64,000 nucleotides of DNA from Anthocerotibacter panamensis C109 (GCF_018389385.1 NZ_CP062698.1:1-64000), one strand, 5' to 3'; shown: positions 45,406 through 54,445, counted from the stretch's first letter. Numbers and translations: made by a program. Notes: generated by a model not told the origin, from the letters alone.

Positions 45406-45661
45406 TCATGGGTAAGACTCTAGTACGTGAAGATACTCCGATAGCTGGACTTGAATCTTGATTTTTATTGGGGATAGGACTGTACGGTTTCCTGTCGAGA
45501 AGTGCGGATTAACCCAACTGTCTAGCTTAATGCAGCAGGTTCTTTCAGAAAATGGCATTTTGACTAAAATTATACTGGACAATCCGCACCCACTTACGTA
45601 ATAGGTACAAAAAATAAGCATTCCCTTGAGCGAAATAGTTTTTTAGTTAAACAACTCGGCT
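45406..45661. other. AT-rich gap between tetR and radC, no gene
   Basis: No supported coding sequence. GTGCGGATT (45502-45510) and AATCCGCAC (45581-45589) form a 9-bp perfect inverted repeat 70 bp apart, which might be a regulatory or mobile-element trace. Nothing else is seen. Confidence 0.4.
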
Positions 45662-46390
45662 TTAGGCATCCTGAGGGACTTCTTGCCACAGGTAGGTGGC
45701 TTTACGGTGGAGGCTGGTGAAGTTGCTCCCGGCGATCACGAGATGGTCGAGTACTGGGATGCGCAGGAGGGTCCCCGCCTGGAGAATCTGACGGGTGAGG
45801 CTGAGGTCTTCGGGGCTGGGGGTGCAGTCCCCGGAAGGATGGTTGTGAGCGACGACGACGCGCGCGGCGTTGCGGCGGATGGCTTCGCGGAAGATATCGC
45901 GGGGGTGCGCCAAGGTTTCGTCCACAGTTCCCATGGAGATAATGTGGTTGGCAAGGACCCGGTTTTTGACATCCAACAGCAGCACGGCGAATTTCTCCTG
46001 GAGTGCGTAGCCCAACTCTGCTTGGAGCAGAGCGTGTGCAGTCTCGGGATTTTCGATGATAGGGCGGTCATGAGGGCGGCTGATATAGACACGGCGTCCC
46101 AACTCTAGGGCGGCTCCCACAGTTGCGGCTTTCGCTGGTCCGACGCCTGAGATCGCCATCAAGCGCTGGGGGCTGAAGTCACGCAATTGACCGACAGCAT
46201 CAGCCCCGCCTTCACTGAGTTCGCGCAGAATAAGTTGGGCGAGCCCCAGAGCGGAAAGTTTCCCGGAACCGGTGTTGAGGAGGATAGCGAGCAGTTCTGC
46301 CATGGAGAGATATTGGGATCCGGCTTCAAGCAGGCGTTCGCGGGGGCGTTCGTCGGAGGGAAGATCACAAATGCGTAGGTGATAAATCAT
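45662..46390 (-). CDS. radC: RadC family protein (JAMM metalloprotease fold)
   Basis: 242 residues from the ATG at 46390 (an upstream frame extension to 46432 is less likely). N-terminal SDERPRERLLEAGSQYLS and helix-hairpin-helix-like ISGVGPAKAATVGAALELG, then the JAMM zinc site AHNHPSGDCTPSPEDL (HxH...SxxD). RadC proteins are widespread, but a direct DNA-repair function is disputed. Zn-dependent isopeptidase-like fold, substrate unknown. Confidence 0.93.
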   Translation of the reverse strand: MIYHLRICDLPSDERPRERLLEAGSQYLSMAELLAILLNTGSGKLSALGLAQLILRELSEGGADAVGQLRDFSPQRLMAISGVGPAKAATVGAALELGRRVYISRPHDRPIIENPETAHALLQAELGYALQEKFAVLLLDVKNRVLANHIISMGTVDETLAHPRDIFREAIRRNAARVVVAHNHPSGDCTPSPEDLSLTRQILQAGTLLRIPVLDHLVIAGSNFTSLHRKATYLWQEVPQDA

Positions 46391-46445
46391 AGCTTTGGAG
46401 AATGTGCTACTCGGTTGTACCCCGTGCCGCACCGAAAATAGACCC

Positions 46446-47042
46446 TTAATCGTCGTTGGCTGCTTCCCATACCGCCTTGAGGTCTAGGACAAAGCCCGGT
46501 AGCACGTCCTCCCCTGACAGGATAGTAGCGCCTTCCAGGGTCTCTACAGCTCGGTCTGGGCGATAAATTACAACCTGTCGGGTCTCGGGATCAAGGAGCC
46601 AGCCAAGCTTTGCGCCATGCTCGATGTATTCTTGCATCTTGGCGCGCAGGACAGCTAGATCGTCCGTTGGAGATTTGAGTTCCACCACAAAGTCGGGGCA
46701 CACCGGGGCAAAGCCTTTTTTCTGCTTGGGGGTCAAGGCTTTTAGTTTTTCTCTTTGTACCCAGGATGCATCAGGGGAGCGGTCTGCCCCGTTGGGGAGT
46801 TTGAAGCCGGTGGAGGAGTCAAAAGCGCGTCCATACTCCCGATGTTCCCGGCTCCACGCCTGGACTTGATAGGTCAGTTCAGCATTGTTACTGCCAGAAT
46901 CGCTCCCGGTCGGGGCCATAATAATCAGTGCTCCCTGAGCATTGCGTTCAAATTTCACATCCCGGTTTCGCTGACACAGTTCCCAGAACTGTTCATCGGT
47001 CATCTGAAGGACAGGGCTGAAATCGATGGTGATGGCGCTCAT
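46446..47042 (-). CDS. Uma2-family (DUF820) endonuclease-like protein, copy A
   Basis: 198 residues. Restriction-endonuclease-like fold of the Uma2/DUF820 group, widely expanded in cyanobacteria. Core residues: PDFVVELKSPTDDLAVLRAK (Asp, Glu-x-Lys) and EYIEHGAKLGWLLDPETRQV. Start MSAITIDFSPVLQMTDEQFW. Part of a tandem pair with 47110-47706: the ends are identical while the middle differs (ALTPKQKKGFAPVCPD here). Molecular role unproven. Confidence 0.9.
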   Translation of the reverse strand: MSAITIDFSPVLQMTDEQFWELCQRNRDVKFERNAQGALIIMAPTGSDSGSNNAELTYQVQAWSREHREYGRAFDSSTGFKLPNGADRSPDASWVQREKLKALTPKQKKGFAPVCPDFVVELKSPTDDLAVLRAKMQEYIEHGAKLGWLLDPETRQVVIYRPDRAVETLEGATILSGEDVLPGFVLDLKAVWEAANDD

Positions 47043-47083
47043 CAGGCGTACTCCAGGGCTCTCTATATTGTTACACAGGCAAA
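46446..47083. repeat. 638-bp tandem direct repeat, unit A
   Basis: Matches 47110-47747 over its whole length. The outer parts, about 250 bp of the 3' end and about 175 bp at the 5' end including 41 bp of upstream sequence, are identical. Two internal segments are diverged, separated by a short near-identical block of about 50 bp. Confidence 0.9.
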
Positions 47084-47109
47084 CCGTCCAATCTGCCCGG
47101 TGTCGCGTG

Positions 47110-47706
47110 TTAATCGTCGTTGGCTGCTTCCCATACCGCCTTGAGGTCTAGGACAAAGCCCGGTAGCACGTCCTCCCCTGACAGGATAGTAGCGCCTTCC
47201 AGGGTCTCTACAGCTCGGTCTGGGCGATAAATTACAACCTGTCGGGTCTCGGGATCAAGGAGCCAGCCAAGCTTTGCGCCATGCTCGATGTATTCTTGCA
47301 TCTTGGCGCGCAGGACAGCTAGATCGTCCGTTGGAGATTTGAGTTCCACCACAAAATCGGGACAGAGGGGCGGAAATTTCTTGCGTTGGGTTGCGGTGAG
47401 TGCTTGCCAGCGTTCCCGGCGTATCCAAGCGGCATCAGGGGAGCGGTCTGCCCCGTTGGGGAGTTTGAAGCCGGTGGAGGAATTAAAGGCTAATCCCTGT
47501 CCTCGATGCTCACGGCTCCAACCTTGTAGCTGGTATTCAAGTTCGATATTCGTATTCCCAGTCTCACCACCTGTCGGGGCCATAATAATCAGTGCTCCCT
47601 GAGCATTGCGTTCAAATTTCACATCCCGGTTTCGCTGACACAGTTCCCAGAACTGTTCATCGGTCATCTGAAGGACAGGGCTGAAATCGATGGTGATGGC
47701 GCTCAT
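47110..47706 (-). CDS. Uma2-family (DUF820) endonuclease-like protein, copy B
   Basis: 198 residues, the same length and the same start and end as copy A. Differences fall in the middle: residues about 47-75 (GGETGNTNIELEYQLQGWSR) and about 95-117 (RERWQALTATQRKKFPPLCP). The upstream 41 bases with the CTGGAG ribosome site are identical to those of copy A, so both are probably expressed alike. Catalytic Asp and Glu-x-Lys are conserved. The mosaic pattern points to recombination or gene conversion between diverged copies. Confidence 0.9.
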   Translation of the reverse strand: MSAITIDFSPVLQMTDEQFWELCQRNRDVKFERNAQGALIIMAPTGGETGNTNIELEYQLQGWSREHRGQGLAFNSSTGFKLPNGADRSPDAAWIRRERWQALTATQRKKFPPLCPDFVVELKSPTDDLAVLRAKMQEYIEHGAKLGWLLDPETRQVVIYRPDRAVETLEGATILSGEDVLPGFVLDLKAVWEAANDD

Positions 47707-47747
47707 CAGGCGTACTCCAGGGCTCTCTATATTGTTACACAGGCAAA
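47110..47747. repeat. 638-bp tandem direct repeat, unit B
   Basis: Second unit of the pair; the 26 bp between the units (47084-47109) are not repeated. Confidence 0.9.
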
Positions 47748-47846
47748 ATCTAGCCGCCTTTGAACCATGGTCCGGGCAATCTTGGGGAGCGCAGCTCTAG
47801 ACCTTGGCCCAGTTTGGTAGACTACCTGCGGGGGTGAGGAGGCTCT

Positions 47847-49646
47847 ATGGTAAAGCAGCACAAGCAAGGGATGAGTCAGCGGGATCTTTTCTTCGTCGGG
47901 GGTGCGTTAGTCCTGATCCTGGGAGTCGCCTATCTGCTGGGTCAAGGGTCGGGAGCAACCGTAGATCCAGGGAAAATCGAAGTCTCCACCCTGGAAGATG
48001 ACCGCCTCTACACCGGAGTCGCTGACGAATACGACGACAGCGCACCCAAGAGCCGACCCGAGCGCAAACCTCTTCCCCCCGAAGAACTCAAGCCCATCGC
48101 GCCTCTACCCCAAGCTCCCAACCTGCGCGTCTACTTCAACCAAAACCACGCCAGCACCTACACCGACCCCTATCGTCAGATCCGCCGCTACGGCGACGAT
48201 CTCGAAGCCATCGTCGTTGCAGAGGTCAACAAAGCGCAGACCTCCTTGGACCTAGCTGTCCACGAACTCAACTTGCCCCACATTGCTCAAGCCATCGCTG
48301 CACGGTCACGAGCAGGCGTGCGCGTCCGCCTCATCATGGAAAATGCCTACACCCGCGATGTAGGACAATTTACGCCCACCGACTTGGCACAACTGAACGA
48401 GCGTGACCGAGACCGCGCCGAACAATTGCGCCGGTACATAGATATCGACAACGATGGCCGACTTACCCCGGCAGAATTAGCCGAACGCGACGCGCTCTAT
48501 ATTTTGAACCAACAGGGCGTACCCTGGATCGACGACACCGCAGATGGCTCCAAGGGAAGCGGCATCATGCATGATAAGTACCTGCTCATCGACGGACAGA
48601 CGCTCATCACCGGCTCGACCAACCTGACCTATAGCGATGTCCATGGTGACCGGGATGCACCGGATACGCGGGGCAATAATAACAACCTCCTCGTCATTAC
48701 CAGCCCAGCGTTGGTCGCGCTCTATCGCCGGGACTTCGAGCAAATGTGGGGGGATGGTCCCGGCGGACTCCCAGATTCCCGTTTCGGTAGCCGCAAAACT
48801 CCCAGCCCCCTCGTCCCTCAAGCGGTGGGGGATATTGCTGTAGCCGTGCAATTCTCCCCAATGGGTGCGCGGGTGCCCCAAGCGATGACTACCAACGGCT
48901 CCGTGGCCCAAGCCCTGAGTGAGGCCACCGCTTCGGTACATCTCGCCCTCTTTGTCTTCAGTTCTCAGGAACTCACAGACACCCTCGCCGCTCTCCACCA
49001 AAGTCGCCCCGGTGTAGAAATCGCGGGGGTATTCGACCCCGGCTTCAGCTACCGCGCCTTCAGTGAAACCCTGGACCTGTGGGGGGTGAGTTTACCTGAC
49101 CGGAACTGCACATTGGAGGCGAACAATCACCCATGGACGCAACCCCTCCGTACTATTGGTGTCCCGGTCCTGCCCGTAGGAGATAAACTGCATCATAAAT
49201 TCGCTGTGGTGGATGGGCGCATCGTCATCACGGGTTCACATAACTGGACGCAAGCAGCCAACCGCCAAAATGACGAAAACACGCTCTTCATCGATAGCCC
49301 GGTCGTCGCTGCCCACTACGAGCGGGAATTTGCCCGCCTCTACCGCCAAAGTCTCCTGCGCCCCTCCCGCAAACTCCTAGAGCAGGTCGCTCAGGTCGCC
49401 ACCCGTTGCCCAACCGTCACCGCCAAACCAACAGGGAAAGCCGAGCCTACCGCCCCGACCCCAATCAACAGTGCCACTCCTGCGGACCTCAAAGCCCTCC
49501 CCGGCATTGGCCCGGTCACTGCCCGCGCCCTGGTGGAATACCGCACCGCCCATGGACCTTTTCACACGCTAGAAGACCTCCAACAGGTCAAGGGCTTCGG
49601 TCCAAAAACCGTTTTAGCTCTTGCTGGTCGCGTTCGCTTCGACTGA
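47847..49646 (+). CDS. Exported phospholipase-D-like protein with EF-hand and ComEA-type DNA-binding tail
   Basis: 599 residues; GAGGAGG precedes the ATG. A membrane helix (FFVGGALVLILGVAYLLG, about 15-33) exports or anchors it. Two PLD catalytic motifs: HDKYLLIDGQTLITGSTN (about 249) and HHKFAVVDGRIVITGSHN (about 451), both followed by the usual Asn. Between the strands of lobe 1 lies an EF-hand-like loop DIDNDGRLTPAELAERDAL. The C-terminus (about 540-599) holds a tandem helix-hairpin-helix of the ComEA type: INSATPADLKALPGIG and LQQVKGFGPKTVLALAG. Probably an extracytoplasmic nuclease acting on DNA, possibly calcium-dependent. Its last 59 bases overlap the convergent gene. Confidence 0.88.
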   Translation: MVKQHKQGMSQRDLFFVGGALVLILGVAYLLGQGSGATVDPGKIEVSTLEDDRLYTGVADEYDDSAPKSRPERKPLPPEELKPIAPLPQAPNLRVYFNQNHASTYTDPYRQIRRYGDDLEAIVVAEVNKAQTSLDLAVHELNLPHIAQAIAARSRAGVRVRLIMENAYTRDVGQFTPTDLAQLNERDRDRAEQLRRYIDIDNDGRLTPAELAERDALYILNQQGVPWIDDTADGSKGSGIMHDKYLLIDGQTLITGSTNLTYSDVHGDRDAPDTRGNNNNLLVITSPALVALYRRDFEQMWGDGPGGLPDSRFGSRKTPSPLVPQAVGDIAVAVQFSPMGARVPQAMTTNGSVAQALSEATASVHLALFVFSSQELTDTLAALHQSRPGVEIAGVFDPGFSYRAFSETLDLWGVSLPDRNCTLEANNHPWTQPLRTIGVPVLPVGDKLHHKFAVVDGRIVITGSHNWTQAANRQNDENTLFIDSPVVAAHYEREFARLYRQSLLRPSRKLLEQVAQVATRCPTVTAKPTGKAEPTAPTPINSATPADLKALPGIGPVTARALVEYRTAHGPFHTLEDLQQVKGFGPKTVLALAGRVRFD

Positions 49647-51054
49647 GGGTAGCGTCCTCCTCAATGAAGTTGGTCTGTAGACAACTGGCAAGCATCGTAC
49701 TCCGGCTGGTCTGTCCGGCTACTTCGACCCCAAAATTCAAGGTGGCATCGACCTGTTGTTCGGTAAAGCAGTCATCCCGAGCAGCGATGGTGAGCTTGGG
49801 CGGGGGTACAAAGCGCGGGAGGGTTCCTAGAAGGCGGGTAACTTTTTGGTCGGCGTCCCCATTCCCGAAAGATTGGGTGATTTTGTAGGCCAAGACCTCA
49901 CCATCCTCAGAGAGGCGTAGCTGGATCTGACCACGGGGATTGACTAACCCCAAGTCAGGGAGTTGGTTGGACACCAAGCGCAGGAGCTTGTTTACATAGT
50001 CGCTCAGACCGGGGGGTGCGATGAGGGGCGTATTTTTGATCGATAGGGTCAAGTCAAAATCAGGGACTTTATACGTATCGGGGAATGGCTGGAAGGGGGA
50101 GAGCCCTTGGACCAAGGTAGTGACTTGCTGGTCTACCTCCGGGCTGCCAAAAGATTTACCGACTTTGACCTCTTTTAGCTCCCCCGTGGGGAGCAGTTTG
50201 ATATAGATATCGCCGCGCTCTTTATATTCATTACTCAGGTGGGCGCTGATCCGGCGGGTCACATTGCGGGCATAGTCGTGCAGACCAAGCCCAACCCAAC
50301 GCCCTTGGAGCAATTGAGCCTCGACCTGACGCAATTGCTCGTCCTCGACTGCGACACACGCAAACTGCTGGATCTGCCGGAACTTACACTCAGCAAGGCT
50401 GTCAGAATTACATTCGGTGCGGTTGGGGGACATGACATTGCACTTCTGGTCCGGTGTCTGAGGGAGTCCCATGACCCGCCCTAACTGGTTGATGACCAAA
50501 AGTCTGAGGTCGAGGTCATTGGTGTACACCTCGCGGGGACTGTATCGGCGCAGACTGACTGAGATCTTACCAATGCGGTAGTTGGGGCTGAGGGTGAAGA
50601 GGCTGAGGGTCGCAGGAAGTCTGGGATTATCCTCGCCGCGCAGGTTGATCCCGTCCACTGCTTCGATTACAAGGTCCGCCTCTTCCCGGCGGCGCGTGAG
50701 GATGAAGAAGCCCAATTTGGACAACAGTTCTTCTGGTAAAGCGCCATCCTGTCGGCGCAGGACCATAGCGTATTTGGAATCGGTGGGCTTGTCCGGCAGC
50801 AGGACCATCAGGCGATTCCAGTCCATGACCGCCTGCCGCAGGCTGTATCTGCGGTACTCCTCCAAAGAGTCGCGGTTTTGGCCTGTTTTGCTCACGGTGT
50901 TGGGATTGATGTAGACCCGGATTGGAAAACTGCGTGGCGCGGGGACCGCAAGGGCGGGGGTGACGGGCAGCAGCAGGACGCTCAAGCAGCTAAGCGCATG
51001 CAGGATGCGTCCCAAAACGGTGTGGCGGAGGGATTGGGTTATGAAAAGTTGCAT
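49588..51054 (-). CDS. Secreted protein with a degenerate metzincin core and two TonB-C-like domains
   Basis: 488 residues with a signal peptide (LSCLSVLLLPVTPALAVPAP, cleavage about 37). The segment LLVINQLGRVMGLPQTPD followed by CNVMSP lines up with the matrixin/metzincin pattern HExxHxxGxxH...Met-turn, but every zinc-binding His and the Glu are replaced, so this would be a dead protease fold. Residues about 285-335 (IYIKLLPTGELKEVKVGKSF) and about 380-430 (IQLRLSEDGEVLAYKITQSF) are two TonB-C-like repeats ending in FxPFP/FVPPP. Predicted periplasmic adaptor or scaffold. The family is not named with confidence. Confidence 0.75.
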   Translation of the reverse strand: MQLFITQSLRHTVLGRILHALSCLSVLLLPVTPALAVPAPRSFPIRVYINPNTVSKTGQNRDSLEEYRRYSLRQAVMDWNRLMVLLPDKPTDSKYAMVLRRQDGALPEELLSKLGFFILTRRREEADLVIEAVDGINLRGEDNPRLPATLSLFTLSPNYRIGKISVSLRRYSPREVYTNDLDLRLLVINQLGRVMGLPQTPDQKCNVMSPNRTECNSDSLAECKFRQIQQFACVAVEDEQLRQVEAQLLQGRWVGLGLHDYARNVTRRISAHLSNEYKERGDIYIKLLPTGELKEVKVGKSFGSPEVDQQVTTLVQGLSPFQPFPDTYKVPDFDLTLSIKNTPLIAPPGLSDYVNKLLRLVSNQLPDLGLVNPRGQIQLRLSEDGEVLAYKITQSFGNGDADQKVTRLLGTLPRFVPPPKLTIAARDDCFTEQQVDATLNFGVEVAGQTSRSTMLASCLQTNFIEEDATLSRSERDQQELKRFLDRSP

Positions 51055-51212
51055 AAGAAGTTAGTTTGTTTCAGTTGAAAAGTATAGAGCACCTACTGGC
51101 TGATGTCTACGTTGGGCGAGGATCTACGCTCAAGCGCACTATATCTAGGGCTCAATCCTTGTAGCGGGACTCCTGGTAGGGATAAACTCAGCATGGACCG
51201 AGACCTGTAGCC

Positions 51213-52421
51213 ATGCACCGCAGAAACTTTTGTCAACTGGCCGCGCTCATGATGGGAAGCCCAGCCTGGGCCGGTCAGGGACCGAATAGCGAACTTCTGC
51301 GTCCGGCCACGCCCTTAGACTTGGTCGGTTCTTTTGCCGAGGGTTGGTTGGAGCAGCAGCCCCTCGTGCAGACCGTGGACCGCAGCTTGAGTTTTTTAGC
51401 CAAAAAAGGTTCCCAACGCGACTACCCAGCCTGCGGGCTCGAACACGGGCAAGTCTTGGAGAGTTTACGTTTTTTTCGAGAGCAGATCCTGACGAGCACA
51501 AGCCCGCTGGAGTTTGAACTACGCATCTGGCACTACTATGATTTCCTCCAATCGCCGGGGCAACAGGGGCTAGGAGATGTCCTCTTCACAGGCTACTATG
51601 AGCCGATTTTTGCTGGGAGCCTGATGCCAAGCGAGCGTTTTCGCTATCCTCTGTATCGTCTGCCCCCGGATCTTGTCCTCGACGCCCAGGGTACCTGCCT
51701 GGGGCGCCGGACCCCTGAAGGGCTACAACCCTACTACACACGCCAGGATCTCGAAGAGGGCCAACTGCTCAAGGGGCTGGAACTAGTCTGGTTAGACAAT
51801 GCCTTTGACGCCTATTTGATCCATATCCAGGGTTCAGCCCGGTTGGTTCTCGAGAATGGTCAGATGTTGGGTATTGGTTACGCCGGGAAGACTGACCGTC
51901 CCTACCAAAGCCTGGGTAAAGCACTGATCCAAGCGGGTCGCCTCCAGCCGGCCCAAGTGACGCTTCCGGTCCTGCGGCAGTACTTCCAGGAGCACCCCGA
52001 CGAGCTGAAGCCCTACCTTTACACCAACCAGAGCTATGTCTTCTTCAAGACCACTGCCTTGCAAGCCCCCGGTCCCCTAGGGAGTATTGGGGTACCGCTC
52101 ACTGCCTTTCATTCGATTGCTACGGACCGCTCGCTCTTCCCGCGGGGCGCTTTGGCGCTAGTCAATGTCCCCGTTCCTTTACAGGGTCAACCCGAATCGC
52201 GCCTGTTGAGCCGTTTTGTCTGCAATCAAGACACCGGTGGGGCCATTGTCGGGCCGGGTCGGGTGGATCTTTTTGTGGGCAGTGGCCCGCAGGCGGAGGA
52301 TGTGGCGGGCCGCCTCAAGGCCGTGGGTAACCTCTATTTCCCAGTCCTCAAAGCTAATCCTGGGCCATTTAACCGCGACGTACGGTCCTCGGTAGCTCCT
52401 CTATTTTTTGCGCAGCCATAG
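51213..52421 (+). CDS. mltA: Membrane-bound lytic murein transglycosylase A
   Basis: 402 residues with a short export signal (FCQLAALMMGSPAWA, after an arginine pair). MltA family motifs: VLFTGYYEPIFAGS, LIHIQGSARLVLENG with GYAGKTDRPYQSLGKAL, and the catalytic double-psi barrel segment QDTGGAIVGPGRVDLFVGSG carrying the active-site Asp. It cleaves peptidoglycan glycan strands to 1,6-anhydro ends. No lipobox Cys is seen, so it may be soluble in the periplasm despite the family name. The 3' end overlaps the convergent methyltransferase gene by 21 bases. Confidence 0.93.
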   Translation: MHRRNFCQLAALMMGSPAWAGQGPNSELLRPATPLDLVGSFAEGWLEQQPLVQTVDRSLSFLAKKGSQRDYPACGLEHGQVLESLRFFREQILTSTSPLEFELRIWHYYDFLQSPGQQGLGDVLFTGYYEPIFAGSLMPSERFRYPLYRLPPDLVLDAQGTCLGRRTPEGLQPYYTRQDLEEGQLLKGLELVWLDNAFDAYLIHIQGSARLVLENGQMLGIGYAGKTDRPYQSLGKALIQAGRLQPAQVTLPVLRQYFQEHPDELKPYLYTNQSYVFFKTTALQAPGPLGSIGVPLTAFHSIATDRSLFPRGALALVNVPVPLQGQPESRLLSRFVCNQDTGGAIVGPGRVDLFVGSGPQAEDVAGRLKAVGNLYFPVLKANPGPFNRDVRSSVAPLFFAQP

Positions 52422-53339
52422 GGAGGCACCCGGATTGCTGCTTATCAGCGGCGAGAGGGCTTGGATAGCTTCCTTGAACTGATGGGCGACATAGCGATTG
52501 AACAACAGCACCTCAAACGCTTGGTTGTACTGTAGAAAGGCGTGCAGGAGGTACAACTCGTTCCAGGCTCGCCCCTCCTTGATCCATTCCCAGGGATATT
52601 CAAAAGGAAAGAACACATCGTGAAAGTGGATCACCACCCCGCTACGCAAGCGCGGCAATACCTTAAAGACGAGGTAGTTCACATCGCTACCGACCTTCGC
52701 CACATGAGAAGAATCAATAAAGAGAAAATCATTGGGTCCAAGCGTATCAAACTCCTCCAGGGGTATGTCTTGGACAGGTCGTTTGAGGATGCGTACCCTT
52801 TCCCAATCCGCAGGGGTGAGCAGTTGTTCTAGCCGCTCGGGGTGAGGTTCGATGAAACAAAGTTCCAGGCTGGGGTTGCAGTAACGCTCATTGATATCCA
52901 GCATCAGCGCCGACGAGAATCCCGCCCCGACTTCGATAATACGTTGGGGCTTGAGGTGGCGGATCAGCGCAAAGAGTATCAGTGCGTCCCCGTCCTCAAA
53001 ATAGAAGTTTTTCATCCAGTAACGCCTCCCCGCCACGGGCGTCTGCTGCCAGTCAAAATCTGTAAAATGTACCGCAAGTTGGCCCAGTAGTTGGTGCTGA
53101 GCCTCGGTGTTGAAGTCTATCCCGGCACTCCTCTCGGGCAGGCTATACAACTGATCACTTTTGGCCTGGATCTCATCCAAGTCTGCTAACGGTGAATAGA
53201 AGTGTCCCGGCGGTGCAAAGCGCAGATGGGGGCTTTTCAGTAGGGGATCGGTCGCGTAGATCTGCTCCTCAAAGTACGCACGGACGTTCGCATTTTGCCA
53301 CAGTTTGCGCAATAATCTCGTGCCGTGTAGCCTACCCAT
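52401..53339 (-). CDS. Class I SAM-dependent methyltransferase (Methyltransf_24-like)
   Basis: 312 residues, cytoplasmic. The SAM-binding strand is RIIEVGAGFSSALMLDINER, followed by LCFIEPHPERLEQLL and the acidic NDFLFIDSSHVAKVGSDVNY, as in methyltransferases of sugar or secondary-metabolite type. VVIHFHDVFFPFEYP holds the conserved His-Asp of this subgroup, often metal-dependent. The N-terminal 90 residues are helical and not conserved. Substrate unknown; it is not adjacent to the lipid locus. Confidence 0.87.
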   Translation of the reverse strand: MGRLHGTRLLRKLWQNANVRAYFEEQIYATDPLLKSPHLRFAPPGHFYSPLADLDEIQAKSDQLYSLPERSAGIDFNTEAQHQLLGQLAVHFTDFDWQQTPVAGRRYWMKNFYFEDGDALILFALIRHLKPQRIIEVGAGFSSALMLDINERYCNPSLELCFIEPHPERLEQLLTPADWERVRILKRPVQDIPLEEFDTLGPNDFLFIDSSHVAKVGSDVNYLVFKVLPRLRSGVVIHFHDVFFPFEYPWEWIKEGRAWNELYLLHAFLQYNQAFEVLLFNRYVAHQFKEAIQALSPLISSNPGASLWLRKK

Positions 53340-53564
53340 AGTCTGCTCTCACTCCAAGGGCTGTTGCCCTAATAATACCAAGCGGGCTTTATCGGTAACC
53401 GACCTCATGGATGGGGGAGCCTAGATCGGGTTGATTCGAGGGTCATGAAAAACGCTAAGTCATTCAACGAGCCTTGTGCCACCCTGCCACGAAAGGCTCC
53501 GCCCTCGGACTGCCGAATAGATACAGCGGACGGTGTATCATGATTGGGCTGTTGGAGTGCAACT

Positions 53565-54338
53565 GTGGGTCAACTCGAGGGTAAGACCGCCCTGATCATG
53601 GGCGTGCTCAACGAACACAGTCTGGCCTGGGCGATCACCGAAGCGCTGGTGGCTGAAGGCTGTGCGTGTGGCTTCACCTATATGCCCGAGGAGCGCATGG
53701 AGCGCCGGGTGCGCAAAACCATAGAGGGTCTCAATTCCCGCCTGATCGTCCCCTGCGATGTCCAAAATGACGCGCAACTCCAGCAAGTGTTTAGCCGTGC
53801 CCAGGAAACTTACGGCAGCCTGGACATTGTGATTCACTCCATCGCCTTTGCACCCCGGCAGACTTTTGAAGAACCTTTCCATAAGACGAGTCGGGCGGAT
53901 TTTCAGACAGCCCTGGACGTGAGTGCTTATTCCCTCGTCGCAGTAGCCCGCGAAGCCTTGCCGGTCTTAAATGAATATGGGAGTCTGCTCACGCTTACCT
54001 ATGGAGCGAGCCAGCGCTGGATCCCAAACTACAATGTCATGGCGGTCGCCAAGGCAGCTTTGGAATGCAGCGTGCGTTACTTAGCGGTAGAATTGGGGGA
54101 GGCCAAAAAAATCCGAGTTAATGCTATCAGTGCTGGACCCGTCAAAACCATGGCAGCAGCGGGGATAAAAGGATTTGGGAGCATGGTGGAGCGCAACGTG
54201 GTAAAGTCCCCCCTCCACGAGACTATCGAACCGGAGGATGTAGGAGCAGCAGCCCTGTTCCTGTGTTCTTCAGGAGCTAAACGGATCACCGGCCAAGTTT
54301 ATTACGTGGATAGCGGCTACAGTGTGATGGGGTGGTGA
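53565..54338 (+). CDS. fabI: Enoyl-[acyl-carrier-protein] reductase
   Basis: NADH-dependent reductase for the last step of each fatty acid elongation cycle, 257 aa from the GTG at 53565 (the protein then reads VGQLEGKTALIMGVLNEHSL). Catalytic Tyr-x6-Lys is in YNVMAVAKAALEC, the NAD loop is GVLNEHSLAWAI, and IHSIAFAPRQTFEEPF matches the FabI acyl-binding region. The usual housekeeping FabI; its substrate pool also feeds any PKS in the cell. The C-terminus ends YYVDSGYSVMGW. Confidence 0.95.
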   Translation: MGQLEGKTALIMGVLNEHSLAWAITEALVAEGCACGFTYMPEERMERRVRKTIEGLNSRLIVPCDVQNDAQLQQVFSRAQETYGSLDIVIHSIAFAPRQTFEEPFHKTSRADFQTALDVSAYSLVAVAREALPVLNEYGSLLTLTYGASQRWIPNYNVMAVAKAALECSVRYLAVELGEAKKIRVNAISAGPVKTMAAAGIKGFGSMVERNVVKSPLHETIEPEDVGAAALFLCSSGAKRITGQVYYVDSGYSVMGW

Positions 54339-54346
54339 TCCCCCTT

Positions 54347-54363
54347 CCGGTGGATTTCACCGG
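54347..54363 (+). terminator. Stem-loop after fabI
   Basis: CCGGTG-GATTT-CACCGG forms a 6-bp perfect stem with a 5-nt loop, starting nine bases past the fabI stop. There is no downstream T-run, so it may act in RNA stability rather than intrinsic termination. Confidence 0.35.
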
Positions 54364-54445
54364 GAGGCTCGGGTGCATCCTATGAACATACTCCTCCCCA
54401 AGGTATAGAATGGGCTCAAAGACTGCTCGTCTAAAAGGTGATAAC

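Noticed and set aside
45406-45621. 71-codon frame upstream of tetR
   Set aside because: AT-rich and low complexity, no ribosome site; likely non-coding.
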